Shown one piece after another: positions 61,071 to 64,000 of a DNA stretch of 64,000 nt; position 1 is the first letter of the stretch; each line of letters starts with the position of its first letter. The DNA is taken from NCBI GenBank assembly GCA_947452455.1, contig CANGBX010000001.1, forward strand, positions 186,001 through 250,000, in the 5' to 3' direction. Source of the DNA: Beijerinckiaceae bacterium (lineage in GTDB: Bacteria; Pseudomonadota; Alphaproteobacteria; Rhizobiales; Beijerinckiaceae). Position numbers and translations under genes: made by a program. Under the pieces are notes generated by a model. That model worked only from the letters and a program-made list of their open reading frames with translations. It did no database searches and had not been told where the DNA came from.

Positions 61071-63191
61071 ATGACCTTTCTCTCGCTTGCGATCCTTGCT
61101 TTTTCGATCCTGAGTTTCGCGCTGAAATTTTCAGGCGTGTTGGACAGCGGATTGTTGCTCGGTGGCGCCACTCTGATTTGTGCTTTCACGACCTTTCGCT
61201 CGCAGACGATCTCCAGCTTTTTGAAAATCTTCGTTGCCATTTTCGGCACGGAGGCGATCGTCTTTGGTCTCGTGCATTACGCCGCGCGTTTGGGTTTCTG
61301 GCCTGACTGGGCGAAAGAATATGCACTGCCCGAAAGCCTGCCGCTGACGGTTGCGATTTTCGGCATTCTCGTCTGGCTTGTGTCGCATCTGCGTGTTGTG
61401 CGCTCGGTCATGCATATTGCCGACCATTATTTCCAATCGAATGATCGCGGCTCTTTGCAGGTCTGGCCCTTGGCGCCGCGCGCTATGCTGGAGCGCAATG
61501 CAGCTATCTGCATGGTTGTGTTTCTGGTGCTGGTCAATCAGGCGCAGGTCGGTTTTTCGCTGCGGATTTCCTTCATCAACCGCGACATGTTCAATGCGTT
61601 TCAGGCCTATGAAGCCGACACTTTCTGGACATTGCTGCTCGTCACCTTCCCGATCTGGGTGTTCATCTATATCGGCAGCGCGGTTGTCGAGATTCTGGTT
61701 GAATCCATGCTGATGATCCGCTGGCGCCGCTGGCTCACCGATCATTATGTGGGCCGCTGGCTCAACGGCAATACGCATTACCGCATGAGCCTGCTCAATG
61801 CCGATGCCGATAATCCTGACCAGCGTATTGCGGAAGATGTGTCGCGCTTTCTGGGATCAGGCGGCAGCACGGGTGTTTATGCCTATTCGATCCTGCTGAT
61901 CTCGAAACTGTCCTCGCTGGTCTCGTTCTCGATCTTGCTGTGGACTCTCTCTGCCAATTTCACCATTCCGGGAACAGAGACGGCTGTGCCGGGCCTCTTG
62001 TTCTGGGTGGCGGTGGTCTATGCGATCATCGGCACGTGGATCACGCATATGATCGGCAAGCCGCTGGTTGGTCTTTATTTCGACCGCCAGAAGTTCGAAG
62101 CCGATTTCCGCTTCTCGCTGGCGCGTCTGCGCGAATATGCCGAACAAGTGGCGCTGCTGGGTGGTGAGCCCGCCGAAAAGCACGCATTGAGCGGGCGCTT
62201 CACGTCGATCATCCGCAATTACATCGATATCATGCACAAGCGCATGAAGCTCACCGCTTTCACCGCGACTTATGGACAGATCAGCCCGTTCATTCCCTAC
62301 ATTATTGCGGCCCCCTTCTTCTTCGCGAAGAAAATCCAGCTTGGTGTGATGACGCAGACGGCCTCCGCTTTCGGGCGTGTGGAAAGCGCGCTGACTTTCT
62401 TCATCGACTATTATACCTCGCTTGCCGATTTCCGCGCAGTGCTCGACCGTCTCACATCTTTCGACAGCGCGATTGAACGTGCGCGTGCTTTGGATGATGC
62501 GCCCCAGCATATCACCACACGGGTCAATGATTTCCGCGACATTATGATCGGGCAAATGCAGATCCGTCTGCCCGATGGTCGCCGCATCGTGGATGTGAAC
62601 GGCTTGCACTTTGCGGCGGGCGAGTCCGTTTTGCTCACGGGGCCTTCAGGCTCCGGCAAGTCGACTTTGTTCCGCGTGCTGTCGGGTGTCTGGCCGTTTG
62701 GCGAGGGCGACATAGCGCTGCCCGAGAATGCCAGCCTGTTGCTGCTCCCGCAAAAGCCCTATCTGCCGCAAGGCACATTGCGCGACGCCGTGACTTATCC
62801 CGGCCGCTCGGAATCTTATTCGGATGAACACATCCGTGCCGCTTTGCGCGCCGCGCATCTGCCCATGCTGGCCGAGCGCATTGATGAGCAGGATGTCTGG
62901 TCGCAGCGCCTCTCAGGTGGCGAGCAACAGCGTGTTGCGATTGCGCGTGCGCTTTTAACCAAGCCCGATTGGTTGTTGCTGGATGAAGCGACTGCCGCGC
63001 TCGATGAAAATCTCGAAGCCGAGATTTACGGCGTGTTGCGTGATCAATTGCCCGAGACAACGGTGATCTCGATTGGTCACCGCTCGACGCTGATTGCCTT
63101 CCATAAGCGCCGCCTGCACATGCGTCGCGGAGCGGACGGCATCTTTACGCCGGCCGATCATGATGAAGAGAAGGCGACTTTGTCCTTTTAG
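61071..63191 (+). CDS. ABCD-like ABC transporter, fused permease and ATPase (YddA/SbmA-type)
   Basis: A 706-residue half transporter. The first 130 residues hold four hydrophobic helices. A SbmA/BacA- and ABCD-like membrane domain follows (SFINRDMFNAFQAYEADTFW, RWRRWLTDHYVGRWLNGNTH, DNPDQRIAEDVSRFL). The C-terminal ATPase has Walker A GPSGSGKSTLF, signature LSGGEQQRVAIARAL and Walker B WLLLDEATAAL. Relatives take up peptides or export fatty acyl compounds; the substrate is unknown. ATG 61071 fits the first helix; an in-frame ATG at 60990 is a weaker alternative. Its stop overlaps the convergent hslJ-like gene by 4 bases. Confidence 0.9.
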   Translation: MTFLSLAILAFSILSFALKFSGVLDSGLLLGGATLICAFTTFRSQTISSFLKIFVAIFGTEAIVFGLVHYAARLGFWPDWAKEYALPESLPLTVAIFGILVWLVSHLRVVRSVMHIADHYFQSNDRGSLQVWPLAPRAMLERNAAICMVVFLVLVNQAQVGFSLRISFINRDMFNAFQAYEADTFWTLLLVTFPIWVFIYIGSAVVEILVESMLMIRWRRWLTDHYVGRWLNGNTHYRMSLLNADADNPDQRIAEDVSRFLGSGGSTGVYAYSILLISKLSSLVSFSILLWTLSANFTIPGTETAVPGLLFWVAVVYAIIGTWITHMIGKPLVGLYFDRQKFEADFRFSLARLREYAEQVALLGGEPAEKHALSGRFTSIIRNYIDIMHKRMKLTAFTATYGQISPFIPYIIAAPFFFAKKIQLGVMTQTASAFGRVESALTFFIDYYTSLADFRAVLDRLTSFDSAIERARALDDAPQHITTRVNDFRDIMIGQMQIRLPDGRRIVDVNGLHFAAGESVLLTGPSGSGKSTLFRVLSGVWPFGEGDIALPENASLLLLPQKPYLPQGTLRDAVTYPGRSESYSDEHIRAALRAAHLPMLAERIDEQDVWSQRLSGGEQQRVAIARALLTKPDWLLLDEATAALDENLEAEIYGVLRDQLPETTVISIGHRSTLIAFHKRRLHMRRGADGIFTPADHDEEKATLSF

Positions 63192-63634
63192 AAGCCGCGC
63201 GCGAAAGACAGGCTTCCGGCCTGGCTTTTGACTTCGAGCAGGCCGTTGACAATGTCCCATGTCGGGCCTGCGAAGAGCGCGCGCAAATAGGCTTGCTCGA
63301 ATTGCATGGCCGCTGGCGGGCAGGCTTTTTTTGTGACCGCTATGCCACCGACCGCAAAGCGCTGGCCGCGCACGGGCCACATGGTGGCAGAATATGTGTT
63401 GCAGCCCGCAAAGCCCGCACCACGAAACTGATTGTCGATGCGCAGCGTCGCTTCCATGCCGGCCGGCACGGGCTTGCCGTTGAGGTTGCGCAGCGTCCAG
63501 TTGGAATCTTTCGGAAAAGTCTTCTCTTCCTTGGGCTGCTGCTTTTGTTGCGGGGGCTGCTGTTGTGCAAGCGCAGGCCCGCCCGTCACGAGAGCGAAGG
63601 CAGCAAGGCAGGCAAAAAGGCGCAAGGACTTCAT
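63188..63634 (-). CDS. META domain (HslJ-like) exported protein
   Basis: A 148-residue exported protein. The signal peptide MKSLRLFACLAAFALVTGG is cleaved near ALAQQ. A Gln/Pro-rich spacer follows, then a META/HslJ domain with WTLRNLNGKPVPAG, GAGFAGCNTYSATMWPV and TKKACPPAAMQFEQAYLRAL. The pair of Cys is conserved in the domain. META-domain proteins are linked to heat-shock or drug tolerance in E. coli (HslJ), with no known activity. It is divergent from hisS, no: it lies downstream of hisS on the same strand, 57 bases after it. Confidence 0.87.
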   Translation of the reverse strand: MKSLRLFACLAAFALVTGGPALAQQQPPQQKQQPKEEKTFPKDSNWTLRNLNGKPVPAGMEATLRIDNQFRGAGFAGCNTYSATMWPVRGQRFAVGGIAVTKKACPPAAMQFEQAYLRALFAGPTWDIVNGLLEVKSQAGSLSFARGF

Positions 63635-63691
63635 GTTTTGTCTCCGACCAGCAGCGCTACGATAGGAAAAGGCGGCGCTGCCTGCAAATGC

Positions 63692-64000
63692 TCACGCGTG
63701 ACGGCCAAGAACTTCTTTCACGGCTGCCACAAGATCAGATTCAGGCACGGAGAATTGGGCCCGCGCCCGCAATTCCAGATAATCAGCGCGATCCTTGCTG
63801 GAGGCAGCAAGCTCGCCACCCAGCACCAGATCACGGATCGACACTTCGCTCTTATCACGCTCGTTCGAGCCTTGAATGACGGCGCAGACCGAATGGCGCT
63901 TATCGGCATATTTCATCTGCGCATTCATGCCCGCTGAACCCAGATAAAGTTCGGCGCGGATGCCCTCGCTGCGCAGTTTTGCGACAAAGCCCTGATAGTG
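63692..64000 (-). CDS. hisS: Histidyl-tRNA synthetase, C-terminal end
   Basis: The last 102 residues of histidyl-tRNA synthetase; the gene runs out of the right edge. The visible part is the class IIa anticodon-binding domain: KLRSEGIRAELYLGSAGMNA, QMKYADKRHSVCAVIQGSNE, then VSIRDLVLGGELAASSKDRA and a final VKEVLGRHA. The GSAGMNAQMKYAD stretch is typical of alphaproteobacterial HisS, which recognises tRNA-His lacking G-1. The catalytic domain is outside the window. The matching tRNA-His lies 25 kb to the left. Confidence 0.9.
   Translation of the reverse strand, partial: HYQGFVAKLRSEGIRAELYLGSAGMNAQMKYADKRHSVCAVIQGSNERDKSEVSIRDLVLGGELAASSKDRADYLELRARAQFSVPESDLVAAVKEVLGRHA

Overview
The window looks like chromosomal DNA of an alphaproteobacterium, most likely a Hyphomicrobiales (Rhizobiales) member; I cannot fix the genus. 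Signs are a C4-pathway 5-aminolevulinate synthase, the gene order murA - DUF2948 - hisD - UPF0262 - small phosphatase, a DUF3422 gene, a PdhS/PleC-like kinase, paired phasins, and a tRNA-His without an extra 5' G and with A73. Base composition is moderately GC-rich, except for an AT-rich patch at about 36.87-38.41 kb.

Layout. 0-11 kb: the 3' end of a thiolase gene and a fused beta-oxidation enzyme, a giant transporter-linked sensor kinase, an AbrB-type membrane protein, hemA, dedA, a small RecD-like helicase. 11-20 kb: a carboxylate uptake and catabolism locus with a cysteine hydrolase, a LysR regulator, one TctA-TctB pair, three TctC binding proteins and a two-domain cupin. 20-24 kb: small secreted or membrane proteins, including a LysM-like protein with a cysteine pattern usual in eukaryotes, a GT17 glycosyltransferase and tRNA-Thr(GGT). 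24-28.8 kb: the murA/hisD housekeeping cluster. 29-32.5 kb: a 3-hydroxybenzoate to gentisate pathway (monooxygenase, gentisate dioxygenase, GST-type maleylpyruvate isomerase, MarR). 32.7-36.6 kb: a molybdenum hydroxylase pair (iorAB) and mtnA.

36.8-38.6 kb: the most unusual stretch, a relic of an integrative element in tRNA-His. It has an intact tRNA-His at one end and a decayed tRNA-His copy sharing an exact 40-bp 3' segment at the other. Inside are the first codons of a tyrosine integrase, an IS3-type transposase fragment and one AT-rich glycosyltransferase gene.

38.7-46.2 kb: two phasins with a candidate PhaR control region, a PdhS/PleC-like kinase, a DUF2147 protein and a fused acyl-CoA synthetase/acetyltransferase. 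46.2-54.6 kb: two divergent 2-hydroxyacid oxidation systems, lutABC and glcDEF, with a DUF3422 gene between. 54.6-64 kb: a histone H1-like protein, DUF2076, a winged-helix protein, a flippase, CIRCE-controlled groES-groEL, an IHF/HU protein, an ABCD-like ABC transporter, an HslJ-like protein and the 3' end of hisS.

A family of dispersed palindromic repeats (arms near GTCATTGCGAGCG and GCAATCCAG) sits in at least five intergenic gaps. No CRISPR array, complete insertion sequence, prophage or rRNA gene was seen.
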